Source: Hymenobacter sp. (GTDB lineage Bacteria > Bacteroidota > Bacteroidia > Cytophagales > Hymenobacteraceae). Taken from it: DNA of 41,212 nucleotides. The notes under the pieces are model-generated. The model searched no databases and was not told where the DNA came from. It saw only the letters and a program-made list of their open reading frames with translations. This document shows, in pieces, positions 1-9,779 of the stretch (positions within the stretch are counted from its first letter, which is position 1; each line of letters begins with the position of its first letter). The stretch spans positions 1-41,212 of the forward strand of contig JAQBNT010000116.1 of assembly GCA_028288445.1 (NCBI GenBank). The letters are read 5' to 3'. The position numbers were made by a program, and so were the translations under genes.

Positions 1-63
1 GGCTGAGGAGGCTAGCAGCACTCCATCCGAACAGCACGGCTCTGTTACAGAACGCCATGCTCG

Positions 64-1878
64 TTACTTCTGCTTTTTCGCCCAGGCATCCATCTTGGTT
101 TCGAGCACGGCCAGCGGCATCACACCATCCTTCAGCAATTCGTCGTGGAAGTTGCTGAGGGAGAATTTGCTGCCTAGCTGCTTTTCGTAGCGGGCGCGCA
201 GCTCCTGGATTTTCAGCTGGCCGATTTTGTAGGCCAGGGCCTGGCCCGGAATGGCCATGTAGCGCTCGATGGCCGAGGTGTCATCCTCCTTGCTGGCGGG
301 CATGTTGTCGAGCATGTACTCGATGGCTTGCTCGCGGGTGAGCTGGCCGGTGTGCAGGCCGGTGTCCACCACCAGGCGTACGGCGCGCAGCATCTCGTCG
401 TTTAGCGCGCCCACGTATTGGTAGGGGTCTTTGTACAGGCCGAGCTCCTTGCCCAGGCTTTCGCAGTAAAGGGCCCAGCCTTCGGTCATGGCGCCGTAGC
501 CGGCAAACTGGCGGAACTTGGGCAGGGCGGTATTTTCCTGCTGCAAGGAAATCTGGTAGTGGTGGCCCGGAATGGCCTCGTGCAGAAACAGCGACTCCAT
601 ACCCTGCGTCACGTTGTACTCGGCGGGCTTGGGCAGGGGAACGTAGAAAATGCCCGGCCGCGTGCCGTCCGGCGAGCCTTGGTTGTACTCGGCCGACGCC
701 GAGGCTTCGCGGAACGCCTCGGTGCGGCGGATTTCAAACGGCGACTTGGGCACGCGCCCGAACATCTTTTTCAGGTTCGGGTCGATGGTTGCCTGGATTT
801 TGCGGAAGCCGGCCAGCACTTCCTCGGCCGTTTTGAAGGGCATGGCCTTGGGGTCGTGCTTCAGGCTTTCGAAGAACTGGCGCAGGGTGCCTTTGAAGCC
901 CAGCTCGGTTCTCATGCGCTCCATCTCGGCGCGCAGGCGGGCCACTTCGCGCAGGCCCAGGGCGTGGATTTCGGCCGGGGTTTTGTCCGTCGTGGTCCAG
1001 TAGCTGGCGTAGTAGCGGTACATTTCCGGCCCGCCGGGAATGGCGTTGATGCCGCTGGTGGGGCGGGACTTGGGCAGGTATTCGGTGGCCAGAAAATCGC
1101 CGAGCTTCTTATACGTCGGCACAATTTCCGTCATAATGGCCTTCTTGTAATCTTCGGTAATGCGCTTCTTGTCGGCGTCCGAAAAGTCCTTTGGAAAAGC
1201 ATTTATCGGCCCGTAGAACAGCGACTTGGTCGCGTCCGTCACCTGCATATCTTTGGCACGCATCTGGGGCAGCATCTTCTCCACCAAAGCCTTGGGCAGC
1301 ACCACGCCCGCCTTCATGCCGCGCCGGAAGTTGCCGATGGCCGAATCGGCCCACACCGAAAAGCCGCGCACCCGGCCCAGCCAGTTGTCGTAGTCTTTCA
1401 CGGTTTTAAACGGCTGGTTGCCCTGCCCCGAGCCAAACTGCCCCATGCTGATGGGCAGTCCCCAGAACTGCTGAAACGGCATCATCCAGGTATTCAGCTT
1501 CAAGCCCTCTACCCGCTGCTTCAGGTCGTACTGAAAAATGTCGTAGCTGATGCGGTCATTATCATCCAGCTTGGCGCGGTCAAACTGGCCCAGCCGCGTC
1601 AGGTAGTCCTGATAAAACGTGCGCAGCGTGTCCCGAAACGCCTGGGTCTGGTCGTTGGGCAGCAGGTCATTGAAGCGGTTGTCGCCCTGGGCCGTGGCCG
1701 ACAGCGGGTCGAGCCGCGACTGCCGCTCCCAGAAGCTGGCGAACAGGCCATTCAGGCCTTTGGTGGTATCGGTGACCGCGCCGTTGGCGCTGGTGGTAGC
1801 GGTTTCGGTGGTTTTGGTCTGGTTGCAGGCCGACGTGAGGGCGGCCGCGACGAGGCCGGCCAGGGCAATTTTTTTCAT
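64..1878 (-). CDS. DUF885 family metallopeptidase-like lipoprotein
   Basis: The start is placed at the ATG whose first base is 1878, because it begins a lipoprotein signal peptide (MKKIALAGLVAAALTSAC, lipobox cysteine at residue 18); an upstream in-frame ATG would add an unlikely 16 residues. The mature protein of about 585 residues is the DUF885 family, often predicted to be zinc peptidases. The supporting motif is HEAIPGHH, with H433, E434 and H439, a variant of HExxxH. Family members in Bacteroidota are exported and presumably act on peptides or the envelope; no substrate is proven. It lies 61 bp beyond the stop of the lipoprotein gene at 1940-2506 on the same strand, so the two may be co-transcribed. 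Family assignment is secure; enzymatic activity is inference. Confidence 0.9.
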   Translation of the reverse strand: MKKIALAGLVAAALTSACNQTKTTETATTSANGAVTDTTKGLNGLFASFWERQSRLDPLSATAQGDNRFNDLLPNDQTQAFRDTLRTFYQDYLTRLGQFDRAKLDDNDRISYDIFQYDLKQRVEGLKLNTWMMPFQQFWGLPISMGQFGSGQGNQPFKTVKDYDNWLGRVRGFSVWADSAIGNFRRGMKAGVVLPKALVEKMLPQMRAKDMQVTDATKSLFYGPINAFPKDFSDADKKRITEDYKKAIMTEIVPTYKKLGDFLATEYLPKSRPTSGINAIPGGPEMYRYYASYWTTTDKTPAEIHALGLREVARLRAEMERMRTELGFKGTLRQFFESLKHDPKAMPFKTAEEVLAGFRKIQATIDPNLKKMFGRVPKSPFEIRRTEAFREASASAEYNQGSPDGTRPGIFYVPLPKPAEYNVTQGMESLFLHEAIPGHHYQISLQQENTALPKFRQFAGYGAMTEGWALYCESLGKELGLYKDPYQYVGALNDEMLRAVRLVVDTGLHTGQLTREQAIEYMLDNMPASKEDDTSAIERYMAIPGQALAYKIGQLKIQELRARYEKQLGSKFSLSNFHDELLKDGVMPLAVLETKMDAWAKKQK

Positions 1879-1939
1879 GGGGCGAATGGGAATGTGCCGC
1901 AAGCTACGAAACGGCGGCATGCCCACGTATCTACCGGCC

Positions 1940-2506
1940 TTATTGCGCTGGTGCGCTTCCAGCGCGAGCCGTGAGCCGGGCCACGGCCAGGCGGCCCAGC
2001 TCCGGCGCGATGCGCTCGCGGGAGTAGCTTTTCACGGGGCGCGGCATCCCGATGACGAGGGTGCGGTCGGGCAGCCGCACGTAGAGGTCGCCGTGGCTGT
2101 CGTCATAGTATGCCTCGCGGCCCAGGCCCGTCACGGGCACCATGTTGCGGCGGCGCAGGTCGCTACCCGCCTGCGCAATCTGGAAGGCGGCGGCCGGCCG
2201 GAACGATACCGTCACCACGGCGTCGGGGCTGGCAGGCTGGTCGGCTTCCACGAAGCGGCAGGCCTCGCCCTGGGCCTGCTGCTGCACGGGGCGGCCCGTG
2301 AGGCCGGCTACTTCGCCGGGCGTGAGCAGGCCGCAGGCCTCGGTGGGCAGCGTGGCCGTGGTATCCGTTTGCACGGCGGTGGAGCGGTTGCTGCCGCCGC
2401 TGGATTGCTCCAGGGGGGCCTGGCCGCTACAGGACCCCAGCAGCACAGCGCCGGCCAGCGCCAGCAGCCGGCCGCCCGGCCCGATGGAAAGAACAGGGGT
2501 ACGCAT
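1940..2506 (-). CDS. Small lipoprotein, DUF3558-like
   Basis: A 188-residue protein with a lipoprotein signal (hydrophobic LLALAGAVLLGSC, acylated cysteine near residue 26) followed by a Ser/Thr-rich linker. The mature domain contains CGLLTPGEVAGLTG about 30 residues after the lipobox and a second cysteine in ACRF. This spacing resembles the DUF3558 lipoprotein fold, where two cysteines form a disulfide. The role is unknown; DUF3558 proteins are extracytoplasmic. It is upstream of, and in the same direction as, the DUF885 gene. The DUF3558 link rests on motif resemblance by eye only. Confidence 0.75.
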   Translation of the reverse strand: MRTPVLSIGPGGRLLALAGAVLLGSCSGQAPLEQSSGGSNRSTAVQTDTTATLPTEACGLLTPGEVAGLTGRPVQQQAQGEACRFVEADQPASPDAVVTVSFRPAAAFQIAQAGSDLRRRNMVPVTGLGREAYYDDSHGDLYVRLPDRTLVIGMPRPVKSYSRERIAPELGRLAVARLTARAGSAPAQ

Positions 2507-2594
2507 AAAACGAACGGTAAAAGCGGGTTATATTAAGACCATCTACGTTGGCAAGCCAAAAAAGGCAATACGTGCTTGTTGCTATGGCGTAGTC

Positions 2595-2634
2595 AAAAAA
2601 AGCCCCGCCGCTACGCAAGGCAGGGGCGGGGCTT
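2595..2634 (-). terminator. Rho-independent terminator of the T9SS gene at 2681
   Basis: Stem arms agccccgcc (2601-2609) and ggcggggct (2625-2633) pair perfectly around a 15-nt loop. Read on the minus strand, the hairpin is followed by a run of Ts (complement of 2595-2601). It lies about 47 bp past the stop of the T9SS cargo gene and isolates it from the lipoprotein gene. Confidence 0.85.
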
Positions 2635-2680
2635 GGTCGTAAGAGCGGGCCATTTGCGGTGCAACGGCCCATGCGGTGCA

Positions 2681-3880
2681 TTACTCGCGCATCAGGCGCT
2701 GGGTGCGGTAGGCGGTGGCCCCGCTCAATTCCAGGAAGAAGGGGCCTTTGGGCAGGCTGGTGATGTCGAGGCGGTCGTTGTCGGTGGCTTTGCCGCTGAG
2801 CAAGGTCTGGCCCAGGGCATTGAAAATGCGGTACCGCACCGCACCCACGCCGGCGGGTAGGATGAGCTGGTTGGCGCTGGGGTTGGGGTAGAGCTCCACT
2901 TTGGTGCTGGCCTCGGCTTGTACGGCCGCCACCGGCGAGAAGCTGGAAGTGCCATCGGTATCGACCTGCCGCAGGCGGTAATAAGAGGTGCCGGCCAGCG
3001 GGCGGCTGTCCACGAAGGAGTAGCTGTGCGCCGTGGTAGTGCTGCCCTGGCCTTTCACCAGGCCCAGGGTTTCGTAAGCCTCGCCCGTGGCGCTGCGCTG
3101 AATCTCGAACCGGTCGCTGTTCTTTTCGCTGGCCGTAGCCCAGGCCAGGTTTACGCCCGAAGCTTTGGCCACGGCTTCGAAGCTGATGAGTTCAACGGGC
3201 AGGGCCGCGTAGTTGTTAGTCGCCACATCATCAATCAACAAATCTGTTTTACCGGTTGAGGTTAACTCAATTTGTACGTCAACGTCCGTGATGGTGCTTC
3301 CAAAATTTATCGTAACCAAGGCAGGGCCAGCATTTGTGGCTGTAACAGATGTTAAGCCCGGGTTGGCCGTCAGCACATTTACGGTTGTAGTACCAGCGGC
3401 TGCAAAGCCCCACGCAGGATTTGAATTAGACCCAGATATTTTCAATGTTGGGATATAATTGGCAGTTCTGTTGTACGCGATATTTACCGCAATAGAACCA
3501 TTCGCATCCAAGCCGCCGGGAGGGTTTTCTTTGACTGCGGCAGTTCTGAAAGTCAACGTATTGGAGCCAGTCTTAAATTTTACGTGAGTAAAATTAATGG
3601 TAGTTATTGTGGTTGTAGTTGAACCACCTCCTGCATTTACAGTATTGGCAACGCCGTATGAGCTTGTGCCGGTTGCTGCATAAGCGGCTCCGTCGCTTGC
3701 TACTGTAAAAATCCTGCCGGTTCCTTTGGCTGAATAATTATAGGCGGTTGCTGGGGTTTCAAAGCCCTGTGTTGCGGTTTGCGCTTGAGTGGCGGTGGCA
3801 GCTATGCCAAACGCGGCCAGCATGAGCCAAAAGTGCTTCGATGGTGCAGAAATGAGGTAACCCGATGTAGAAGTAAGCAT
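2681..3880 (-). CDS. T9SS type A sorting-domain secreted protein (399 aa)
   Basis: The chosen start (ATG from 3880) gives MLTSTSGYL, then a signal peptide ending TATQAQ|T; an upstream ATG at 3967 would add 29 residues that do not look like a leader. The middle of about 200 residues is Thr/Ser/Asn-rich, predicted beta, and has no family I recognise. The C-terminal half has a fibronectin-like segment (LPVELISFEAVAK, LAWATASEKNSDRFEIQRS, YYRLRQVDTDG) and a complete type A sorting tail: VELYPNPS, RIFNALGQTLLSG, LPKGPFFLEL, ending RLMRE. The protein is therefore expected to cross the outer membrane through T9SS and be anchored or released. Its last about 175 residues are closely similar to those of the neighbour at 4111-6384. 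The 5' two thirds is clearly AT-richer than the 3' end. Confidence 0.85.
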   Translation of the reverse strand: MLTSTSGYLISAPSKHFWLMLAAFGIAATATQAQTATQGFETPATAYNYSAKGTGRIFTVASDGAAYAATGTSSYGVANTVNAGGGSTTTTITTINFTHVKFKTGSNTLTFRTAAVKENPPGGLDANGSIAVNIAYNRTANYIPTLKISGSNSNPAWGFAAAGTTTVNVLTANPGLTSVTATNAGPALVTINFGSTITDVDVQIELTSTGKTDLLIDDVATNNYAALPVELISFEAVAKASGVNLAWATASEKNSDRFEIQRSATGEAYETLGLVKGQGSTTTAHSYSFVDSRPLAGTSYYRLRQVDTDGTSSFSPVAAVQAEASTKVELYPNPSANQLILPAGVGAVRYRIFNALGQTLLSGKATDNDRLDITSLPKGPFFLELSGATAYRTQRLMRE

Positions 3881-3969
3881 TTGTTTTTGTTTTTTAGTGG
3901 GGCAAAAGGCAAGAATAAGCTGGCAATGTACATTTGTGCTATATAATTCAGATGATATATCTTGCATAT

Positions 3970-3977
3970 CAAAGATA
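3970..3977 (-). promoter_or_regulatory. Candidate -7 element (TATCTTTG) for the T9SS gene
   Basis: Read on the minus strand, 3977 to 3970 spells TATCTTTG, a full match to the Bacteroidota -7 consensus TAnnTTTG. It lies about 90 bp before the chosen ATG. I see no good -33 TTTG about 19 bp further up, so the promoter is tentative. Confidence 0.35.
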
Positions 3978-4110
3978 AATTAACACTACGAAGGGATTAT
4001 ATGCCCGATTTAATTGATTTTGTTCAATTTTGTCGATGCCATACGGATTTGGCTCGTAAAAACCCGGCAATAACTGTTAAAATCAACTGAATAAGAATAA
4101 GTTAATTCAA

Positions 4111-6384
4111 TTACTCCCGCACCAGCCGTTGCATGGCGCTGCCGCCGGCCCCGGTCAGTTCCAGAAAGTAGGGGCCTTTGGCAAGCGTGCGCAGGTCGAG
4201 CTGGTCGTTGCCGATGGCCTGGCCGCTCAGCACAGTCTGCCCCAAGGCGTTGAGCAAGCGGTAGCGCACGGAGCCCAGAGTAGCCGGCAGCGTGACCGTG
4301 CCCGTGCTGGGGTTGGGGTACACGGCTACCTCGCCCCGCACCTGCACCGTGGCTACGGGCGAGAACGTGTTGGCCTCATCGGTATCTACCTGGCGCAGGC
4401 GATAGTAGGAGAGGCCCGCCAGCGGATGGCCATCCACAAAGGCGTACTCGTGGGCATTGCTGCTGGTGCCCTGGCCCTTCACACTGCCCACGGGCTGGAA
4501 GTTTTCGCCATTGGCGCTGCGCTGCACTTCAAAATAGGCGCTATTTTTCTCCATGGCCGTGGCCCAGCTAAGGGCAATGCCCTGCGGTTTGGCAGTCGCA
4601 TCAAACCGTGTGAGCTCCACGGGCAGCGGGTTCACGGCAGTGGCAAACGGGTTGGCCTGGTTGTTCAGGTTTAGCGCGCCCAGCGCAAAATACGTGGCGG
4701 AGCCGGTGGTAAATCCCGTAAACGAATTCGAGGTGAGGGTACCGCTGACGCCGGGGCCGCCGGCCGCGCCAGCCGGGCCGGTGTTGGCCGAACGCCCTAT
4801 GGTGCTCCAGGCACCAGCGGTGCCCTGCCGCCGGGCCACCACCAGGTTCGGGGAGCCCGGTACGTTCACGTAGTCGTCGGGGGCGAAGGTGAGGGTGATG
4901 GTGGCGGTGGTGTTGGTGGCCGAAGTACTGGACGATGCGATGCTGTAGGCGCGCTTGAACGATACCCGCTGGAGTGTGCCCGTTACCGTTTGGCCGGGGT
5001 TGCCCTCAAACTGCTCCACGGTGTAGGTGGCGGCGTTATTCTGGTCGGAGGCCCGGAGCGTCAGGGGGCGGTACGCCGCGCCTTTGCCAATGGGGAAAAC
5101 CCAGGTGCGATTGGTGTTATTGGCCGCCGGGGTGGTACGGGCCAGCGGGCCATTCACAAAGCTGGTGGTACTGCCGCTGGTTACGGTGGCGATTGGGGAC
5201 AGGGTGAGCAGGGCCGTGGCGCTGGTGGTCAGCAGGCCGTTGGTCAGAAGCAGGCCATTTTCTACGGTGATGGGCCGCGTGAGCGTCACCCCGGCCGGGT
5301 TATCAATTTCAAGCTGCGCGTTCTCGCCCAACATCAGCGACCCGGCGCCGCCGACGGTTTTGGCCGTGGTGCCGTTAAGCGTCACCGGCCGCGTCGAGCT
5401 AGGGTCAAAATAGAGCATTGCGCTGCTGCTGGTGATGCTGATATTGCCCCCGATGCTGGTGCCGTCGGTATTGCGGGCGTTCAGCGAGAGGTTGCCACTG
5501 CTACTAAGCGTCAGGTTGTTGCGGATGAGCAGGTTCATGGCCCCCCCAATGGTGCGGTCGTTGGAGGTTTCGTACACCAGGTTGCCATACGCCCGGTCAG
5601 CCGTGAGAGAAGTGCCGCCAAAGCTGCCATTGAGGTAGCGGTAGGTGCTGCCATCCGAGAAGGTGGCGGGACCGTAGGGGTCATCGGAATTGACGGCATT
5701 CTGCTGGTAAGTGGCCCCCGCCTCGAAAACGGCCATGCCGGTCGTGGAGCCAAATGAATTTCCGTTCATCCGGCCGGTGACGAAGAGGCTACCGCCATTC
5801 ACAAAGTGCACCGAGCCCGCTCCCCCCTGAAACTCGTGGAGCGCATTGGAAAAGCTATTGCCGCCCGAACTGGTGAAGGTTACGGACCCGGCAATGCTGG
5901 CCGTCACGCCCGTGTTCAGAATAAAATTTATGGCCGCGTCATCGTTGTCGCTGACCACGCCCACCACCGTAAGCGACGACCCGGCAGCTACCACAAAGCC
6001 CTGGCCCGCGACCCCAAAGGTGAGGTTGCGGGTTGCGTCGGTGGGGGTGTTGAACGTAACCGCCGTGTTATTCGTGAAAGACAACTGCTTGATTGTCTCA
6101 CTTAAGTCCATGGTGACGATGGTAGGGAAGCCGCTGCTGAATATTAGCACGTCGCCACTGTTGCGGGTGGTCCGGGCCGTGCCCGTGCCATTGGCAGCTG
6201 TGTTCCAACTGGCAGAGGCACTCCAGCTGGCTCCCGCCGCGCCTCTCCAGTAATAGGTGTTCTGGGCCTGCGCCGTGGTCGACAGCAGGAGCAGAAAGCT
6301 GATGAGCAACAAGGCTGCTTTGGGCATCAGCAAATGAAAACGGCTAAGCTTCAGCCGGGCTGGTGTTTTAGTAGTTGTGTTCAT
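4111..6384 (-). CDS. T9SS type A sorting-domain protein with beta-solenoid-like repeats (757 aa)
   Basis: The start at 6384 (MNTTTKTPARLKL) precedes a hydrophobic signal segment (ALLLISFLLLLSTTAQAQ) with cleavage after AQAQ; an ATG at 6432 is possible but adds residues with no evident purpose. Residues about 40-480 carry a WRG...SWSASASWN opening and repeated Asn/Gly/Ser/Thr-rich strands (such as ATLTLSPIATVTSGSTTSFVNGP), as in autotransporter-like or adhesin beta-helices. The C-terminus has the same FN3-like plus sorting-tail module as the gene at 2681-3880 (VAVYPNPS, RLLNALGQTVLSG, LAKGPYFLEL, ending RLVRE). It is most likely a T9SS-secreted surface protein or adhesin; no ligand can be inferred. 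The strongly AT-rich 6385-6470 stretch upstream should hold its promoter. Confidence 0.85.
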   Translation of the reverse strand: MNTTTKTPARLKLSRFHLLMPKAALLLISFLLLLSTTAQAQNTYYWRGAAGASWSASASWNTAANGTGTARTTRNSGDVLIFSSGFPTIVTMDLSETIKQLSFTNNTAVTFNTPTDATRNLTFGVAGQGFVVAAGSSLTVVGVVSDNDDAAINFILNTGVTASIAGSVTFTSSGGNSFSNALHEFQGGAGSVHFVNGGSLFVTGRMNGNSFGSTTGMAVFEAGATYQQNAVNSDDPYGPATFSDGSTYRYLNGSFGGTSLTADRAYGNLVYETSNDRTIGGAMNLLIRNNLTLSSSGNLSLNARNTDGTSIGGNISITSSSAMLYFDPSSTRPVTLNGTTAKTVGGAGSLMLGENAQLEIDNPAGVTLTRPITVENGLLLTNGLLTTSATALLTLSPIATVTSGSTTSFVNGPLARTTPAANNTNRTWVFPIGKGAAYRPLTLRASDQNNAATYTVEQFEGNPGQTVTGTLQRVSFKRAYSIASSSTSATNTTATITLTFAPDDYVNVPGSPNLVVARRQGTAGAWSTIGRSANTGPAGAAGGPGVSGTLTSNSFTGFTTGSATYFALGALNLNNQANPFATAVNPLPVELTRFDATAKPQGIALSWATAMEKNSAYFEVQRSANGENFQPVGSVKGQGTSSNAHEYAFVDGHPLAGLSYYRLRQVDTDEANTFSPVATVQVRGEVAVYPNPSTGTVTLPATLGSVRYRLLNALGQTVLSGQAIGNDQLDLRTLAKGPYFLELTGAGGSAMQRLVRE

Positions 6385-6629
6385 ATGTGTATCTGATTTA
6401 TATGATATTGCAAATAAGTAATATTTAATCATATTATAAAATATTTTTAATATTTAATTGTATTTACTGTTCTGCTGTTGGCTTAATTATTCCCGCTGCC
6501 TGGCGCGATGCACACAGGCTTTGAGGCCGGGCGTGGCGGGCAGCTGCAGATTCATACCGTTCAGCTGCCGACTTTTGCAGCGCCACGTATGCGTGGTCGT
6601 CTCCTTTATCGCTCAATCCTTGTTGTTAA

Positions 6630-9600
6630 ATGAAGTACCTGCTCTTGTTTTGGCTGCTTGCCTTCCCACTGCTGGCCGACGCGCAGCAGCACCCCGCTCC
6701 CCGTTCAAAACAGCCGTCGGCGGTGCGCAAGAGTGTGAAAAAAAAGGTATTGGTTCCCTTGTCGGCCAGTGCGCCGGCCTTCACCCGTTACCTGCATTCG
6801 CCCTGGGTCGATAGCCTGATGCGGGTGCTCACGCCCGACCAGCGCGCCGCGCAGCTCTTTATGGTGGCCGCGTATTCCAACCGCACGCGGGTGTTTGAGG
6901 ACTCGGTTTCGACGCTCATCAAGCAGTACGGCATTGGCGGGCTGATATTTTTTCAGGGCGGCCCGGGCCGGCAGGCCCGCCTGCTGAACCGCTACCAAAG
7001 CCAGAGCCGCGTGCCGCTGCTGGTGGCGCTGGATGGCGAATGGGGCGTGGGCATGCGTCTCGATAGCGTGGTGAAATTCCCCTACCAGATGAGCCTGGGC
7101 GGCGAAACCGACACCACGTTGCTCTACGACATGGGCCGCGAGGTGGCCCAGCAGTTCAAGCGCCTGGGCATGCACGTCAACTTCGCGCCGGTGGTCGATG
7201 TGAATAATAACCCCGCCAACCCCGTTATCGGCTTCCGCAGCTGGGGCGAAAACCCGGCCGCCGTGGCCCGCGACGGCCGCCAGTACATGCGCGGCATGCA
7301 GGACGCCGGTATTCTGGCCGTGGCCAAGCACTTCCCCGGCCACGGCGACGTGGACGCCGACTCGCACCTCGCGCTGCCCACCGTGCGCGTCGACCGCCGC
7401 CGGCTCGATACGCTGGAGCTGCCGCCCTTCCGCAGCCTTATCGCGGGCGGGCTGGGCGGCATGATGGTGGCCCACCTCAACGTGCCGGCCCTGGATACGG
7501 TGAGCGGCCCGAGCACGCTCTCCAAACCCATCATCGAAGGCGTATTGCGCCAGGAAATGGGCTTCAAAGGCTTAATTTTCACGGATGCCATGAACATGCG
7601 CGGCGTTATCAGCAAGTTTCCGCCCGGCGAGGCCGACGTGCGCGCCATCATGGCTGGCAACGACATTCTGGAGTTCAGTAAGAACATTCCGCTGGCGCTG
7701 AAGATGGTGCGCATTGCTGTGGACAGCGGCCGGATTTCGCAAAAGGAAATCGATGAGCACTGCCGCCGCGTGCTGGCCCTCAAGCAGTGGTCGGGCCTGA
7801 ACCACTACCGGCCCATCGATACCAAAAACATCTATGAGGACCTCAACGGACCGCACGCCCAGTACCTCAGTCATCGCCTCACCGAGTTGAGCATCACGCT
7901 GCTGCGCAACCAGAAGAGCCTGCTGCCGCTTCAGCGCCTCGACACGTTGCGCATTGCCACGCTGGTGCTGGGCGGCTCCCCGCGCGACACCACCGACTTC
8001 CAGCGGGCCGTGGCTGACTATGCGCCCACAGCCCATTTCCACGCCTCGGCCACGGCCACGCTCGATGAGCTGATGAAGCTGCGCACCGCCCTCAAGCCCT
8101 ACAACCTAATTCTGGTGAGCCTGCAAAACCTGGGCCGCCTGCCCGCCACCAGCTTCGGCATCACGCCCGAAAACAACATGCTGCTGCGCGAGCTGGCCGA
8201 CCAAAAGCAAACGCTGGTCCTGAGCGTATTCGGTTCGGCCTACGCCGTGGCCAAGGTGCGGGATTTGGACCGCGCCGCCGCCGTCATTATGGCCTATCAG
8301 GAAAGCCCGAATGCCCAGAACCTGGCCGCGCAGGCCATTTTCGGCGGCATCGCGGCCACCGGCAAGCTGCCCGTGACGGTGAGCGACCGGTACCCGCGCG
8401 GCTTTGGCCTACGCACGGCCGGCAGCTACCGCCTGCGCTACGCCAACCCCGAAGACGTGAACATGGACGGCCGCCTCGAAGCCCGCGTGGACAGCCTGGT
8501 GGGTCGGGCGCTGGCGGCGCAGGCCTTTCCGGGGGCGCAGGTGCTCATTGCCCGGCGCGGCACGGTGGTGCTCCGCAAAAGCTACGGCAACCAGACGTAT
8601 GCCGGCTTCAGCGAAGCGGTAGTCGATAAGAAAAAGAAGAAAAAGGACGCCGTAGTGACCGATACCAAACCCGTATCGGTACCGCGCCCGGTGAAGGACG
8701 ACGACCTCTACGACCTGGCCTCGATGACCAAACTGCTGGCCGCGACGCCTGCGCTGATGCGCCTGGAAGCTGACCATAAATTCAGCCCTGACAGCGCGAT
8801 GGGCAACTACTTTCCCTTCCTGCGCGGCACCGACAAAGCCGGCCTGAAGATGCGCGACGTGCTGGCCCATCAGGCCCGACTCAAGGCTTTTATTCCTTTC
8901 TGGAAGGAGCTGGTGAAGAAAAACGGCGACCTGCGCCGCCGCTACTTCCGCAGTGATTCGTCGGGCCGGTTCCCACTGCCGGCGGCCCAGGGCATCTGGG
9001 CGCGCAAGAATTTGCCGGCCCGCATTTATAAGGAAATCGGGGAGTCGCCGCTGAATGAGAAGCCGGGCTACGTGTATTCCGACTTGTCGTTTGTGCTGTA
9101 TCCGGCGCTGGTGAAAGCCCGCACCGGGCTGCCACTTGATGCCTTTTTGCAGAAGGAAGTGTACGGGCCGCTGGGTGCCACCACGCTGGGCTTCCGGCCC
9201 CGTAACCGATTCCCGGTGGCGCGCATTGTGCCCACGGAAGTGGATTCGGCCTTCCGCAAGCAGCTAGTGCACGGCACAGTGCACGACGAGGGCGCGGCGC
9301 TGCTGGGCGGCCTCTCGGGCCACGCCGGCCTGTTTGGCGATGCCAACGACGTGGCCAAGCTCGCCCAGACCTACGCTTGGGGCGGGCGCTACGGCGGCCA
9401 GCAGCTCTTCGACAAAGCCGTGCTGGCCGACTGGACCAAGTGCCAGTTCTGCCCCGACAACCGCCGCGCCCTGGCCTTCGACCGCCCCGCCGCCAACCCT
9501 ACGGTGAACTCGGCCAAAAGTGCCTCGCAAAGTAGCTACGGCCACACCGGCTTCACGGGCACGTATTTCTGGGTGGAGCCGGCGAAGGATTTGGTGGTGG

Positions 9601-9704
9601 TGCTGCTCACCAACCGGGTGCACCCCACGCGGCGGAATAATAAGCTGGGGGATTTGAGCGTGCGGAGCGCGTTGTTACAGCTGGCTATTGAGGCGGCGCG
9701 GTAG
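6630..9704 (+). CDS. Glycoside hydrolase family 3 / serine beta-lactamase-fold fusion
   Basis: A 1024-residue exported protein with signal peptide MKYLLLFWLLAFPLLADAQ. The GH3 N-terminal barrel spans about residues 60-380 and is of the NagZ (beta-N-acetylglucosaminidase) type: it has the KHFPGHGD signature (K233 to D240, where the His is the general acid/base in NagZ enzymes) and FTDAMNM with D319 as the expected nucleophile. A GH3 C-terminal-like alpha/beta domain follows (about 420-595). From about 620 to the end is a class-C beta-lactamase-like serine hydrolase domain: SMTK (S698, K701), YSD at 816-818 in the place of YxN, and HTG at 972-974. A lysine run (KKKKKKD, near residue 670) sits in a loop of this second domain. 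Such fusions are common in Bacteroidota. A role in trimming peptidoglycan or amino-sugar glycans in the periplasm is likely but inferred. Confidence 0.92.
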   Translation: MKYLLLFWLLAFPLLADAQQHPAPRSKQPSAVRKSVKKKVLVPLSASAPAFTRYLHSPWVDSLMRVLTPDQRAAQLFMVAAYSNRTRVFEDSVSTLIKQYGIGGLIFFQGGPGRQARLLNRYQSQSRVPLLVALDGEWGVGMRLDSVVKFPYQMSLGGETDTTLLYDMGREVAQQFKRLGMHVNFAPVVDVNNNPANPVIGFRSWGENPAAVARDGRQYMRGMQDAGILAVAKHFPGHGDVDADSHLALPTVRVDRRRLDTLELPPFRSLIAGGLGGMMVAHLNVPALDTVSGPSTLSKPIIEGVLRQEMGFKGLIFTDAMNMRGVISKFPPGEADVRAIMAGNDILEFSKNIPLALKMVRIAVDSGRISQKEIDEHCRRVLALKQWSGLNHYRPIDTKNIYEDLNGPHAQYLSHRLTELSITLLRNQKSLLPLQRLDTLRIATLVLGGSPRDTTDFQRAVADYAPTAHFHASATATLDELMKLRTALKPYNLILVSLQNLGRLPATSFGITPENNMLLRELADQKQTLVLSVFGSAYAVAKVRDLDRAAAVIMAYQESPNAQNLAAQAIFGGIAATGKLPVTVSDRYPRGFGLRTAGSYRLRYANPEDVNMDGRLEARVDSLVGRALAAQAFPGAQVLIARRGTVVLRKSYGNQTYAGFSEAVVDKKKKKKDAVVTDTKPVSVPRPVKDDDLYDLASMTKLLAATPALMRLEADHKFSPDSAMGNYFPFLRGTDKAGLKMRDVLAHQARLKAFIPFWKELVKKNGDLRRRYFRSDSSGRFPLPAAQGIWARKNLPARIYKEIGESPLNEKPGYVYSDLSFVLYPALVKARTGLPLDAFLQKEVYGPLGATTLGFRPRNRFPVARIVPTEVDSAFRKQLVHGTVHDEGAALLGGLSGHAGLFGDANDVAKLAQTYAWGGRYGGQQLFDKAVLADWTKCQFCPDNRRALAFDRPAANPTVNSAKSASQSSYGHTGFTGTYFWVEPAKDLVVVLLTNRVHPTRRNNKLGDLSVRSALLQLAIEAAR

Positions 9705-9779
9705 TTTGCAGGGCAGCGGCGGAAATGCACCACCTGTTGCTACCTTACGGCCCTACACGCATTCCCACCCCGCACGCTT

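Noticed and set aside
418..1974. Long plus-strand open frame (518 codons) over the DUF885 gene
   Set aside because: It is antisense to a clear protein family member, has no signal, motif or sensible composition, and is a by-product of GC-rich codon usage.
6385..6629. Small gene or RNA between the T9SS gene and the GH3 gene
   Set aside because: The region is AT-rich then GC-rich, with one partial frame over the GH3 start; I see no start, motif or stable hairpin with a T-run.
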